Source: an uncultured Erysipelotrichaceae bacterium (GTDB taxonomy: Bacteria; Bacillota_I; Bacilli_A; Erysipelotrichales; Coprobacillaceae). From it: a DNA stretch of 5,360 bases. The stretch spans positions 1 through 5,360 of the forward strand of contig UQVG01000159.1 of NCBI GenBank assembly GCA_900544435.1. The letters are read 5' to 3'. Made by a program: the position numbers and the translations under genes. The notes under the pieces were generated by a model, which saw only the letters and a list, made by a program, of their open reading frames with translations, was not told the origin of the DNA and made no database searches. Shown piece after piece: positions 4,854 to 5,360 of this stretch (position 1 is the first letter of the stretch; every line of letters begins with the position of its first letter).

Positions 4854-5360
4854 ATGAGAGAAGCTAAACTAGAAAGAAATACAAATGAAACACAAATTAG
4901 TTTAGAAATTAATTTAGATGGTACAGGGAAAGCAGAGATTCAAACAGGGATTGGTTTTTTTGATCATATGTTGACTTTGCTTGCTTTCCATAGTGAAATG
5001 GATATCAAAATGATTTGTCATGGTGATTTAGAAGTAGATAGTCATCATAGCGTTGAAGATATGGGAATTGCTTTAGGTAAAACTATTTTAGAAGCTTTAG
5101 GTGATAAAAAGGGTATTACACGTTATGGACATTTTACAATTCCTATGGATGAAGCATTAGTAACATGCAATTTAGATATTTCAGGAAGAAGTTTCCTTGT
5201 TTTTAATGTAGATATTCCTAAAGTTAATTTAGGAAATTATGAAAGTGAAATGACAGAAGAATTTTTTAGAGCGGTTGCTTATAATATGAATGCAACATTG
5301 CATTTAAATGAGGCTTATGGAAATAATGTTCATCATGTAATCGAAGCATGTTTTAAAGCT
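4854..5360 (+). CDS. hisB: Imidazoleglycerol-phosphate dehydratase (3' end cut by the window)
   Basis: Dehydrates imidazoleglycerol phosphate to imidazoleacetol phosphate, a manganese-dependent middle step of histidine synthesis. The window holds 169 codons, all open. The family is usually about 190-200 residues, so roughly the last 25 are missing. Metal-binding histidine clusters are intact: GFFDHML (33-40, His38), FH at 45-46, DSHHSVEDMG (62-71, His64-His65 and Glu68) and HHVIEACFKA (160-169, His160-His161 and Glu164). The protein starts directly with the dehydratase domain, so it is the monofunctional type without the N-terminal histidinol-phosphatase domain of enterobacterial HisB. ATG 4854 lies two bases after the hisD stop. 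Later pathway genes are expected to the right but are not visible. Confidence 0.97.
   Translation, partial: MREAKLERNTNETQISLEINLDGTGKAEIQTGIGFFDHMLTLLAFHSEMDIKMICHGDLEVDSHHSVEDMGIALGKTILEALGDKKGITRYGHFTIPMDEALVTCNLDISGRSFLVFNVDIPKVNLGNYESEMTEEFFRAVAYNMNATLHLNEAYGNNVHHVIEACFKA

Overview
The window is AT-rich (roughly one third G+C by eye) with AGGAGG-type ribosome binding sites. Its proteins look like those of low-G+C Firmicutes. The gene content (clostridial-type hexameric glutamate dehydrogenase, short HisG with a separate HisZ) would fit a gut Firmicute such as an Erysipelotrichia or Clostridia member. This assignment is an inference from style and not from a marker gene.

Layout. Bases 1-141 are the last 46 codons of an unrecognised + strand gene. 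It converges on gdhA, a minus-strand glutamate dehydrogenase gene (166-1509). The two share a near-perfect hairpin (124-154) with a T-run on each side, which looks like a bidirectional terminator. A 284-base divergent region (1510-1793) follows. It holds the gdhA ribosome binding site, two families of small palindromes and a probable promoter for the histidine operon. From about 1777 onward everything is the histidine operon: a 16-codon leader peptide with four consecutive His codons (1794-1844), a set of mutually exclusive RNA hairpins ending in an intrinsic terminator (1844-1937), then hisZ, hisG, hisD and hisB. The structural genes are separated by only 1-2 bases, and hisB runs off the right end.

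How it works together. HisZ and short-form HisG should form the ATP phosphoribosyltransferase that starts histidine synthesis. HisB is the imidazoleglycerol-phosphate dehydratase of a middle step, and HisD makes the last two oxidations to histidine. gdhA interconverts 2-oxoglutarate and glutamate, and glutamate is the amino donor for the histidine pathway (HisC step, gene not in this window). The most notable element is the his leader. It reads as a ribosome-mediated transcription attenuator with a clear pairing logic: a ribosome stalled on the His codons leaves the antiterminator free to form, whereas a ribosome that reaches the leader stop codon melts a hairpin starting at that stop and so favours the terminator. 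No T-box element was seen in the leader. This is a new instance of a known regulatory class; no wholly new system is evident.
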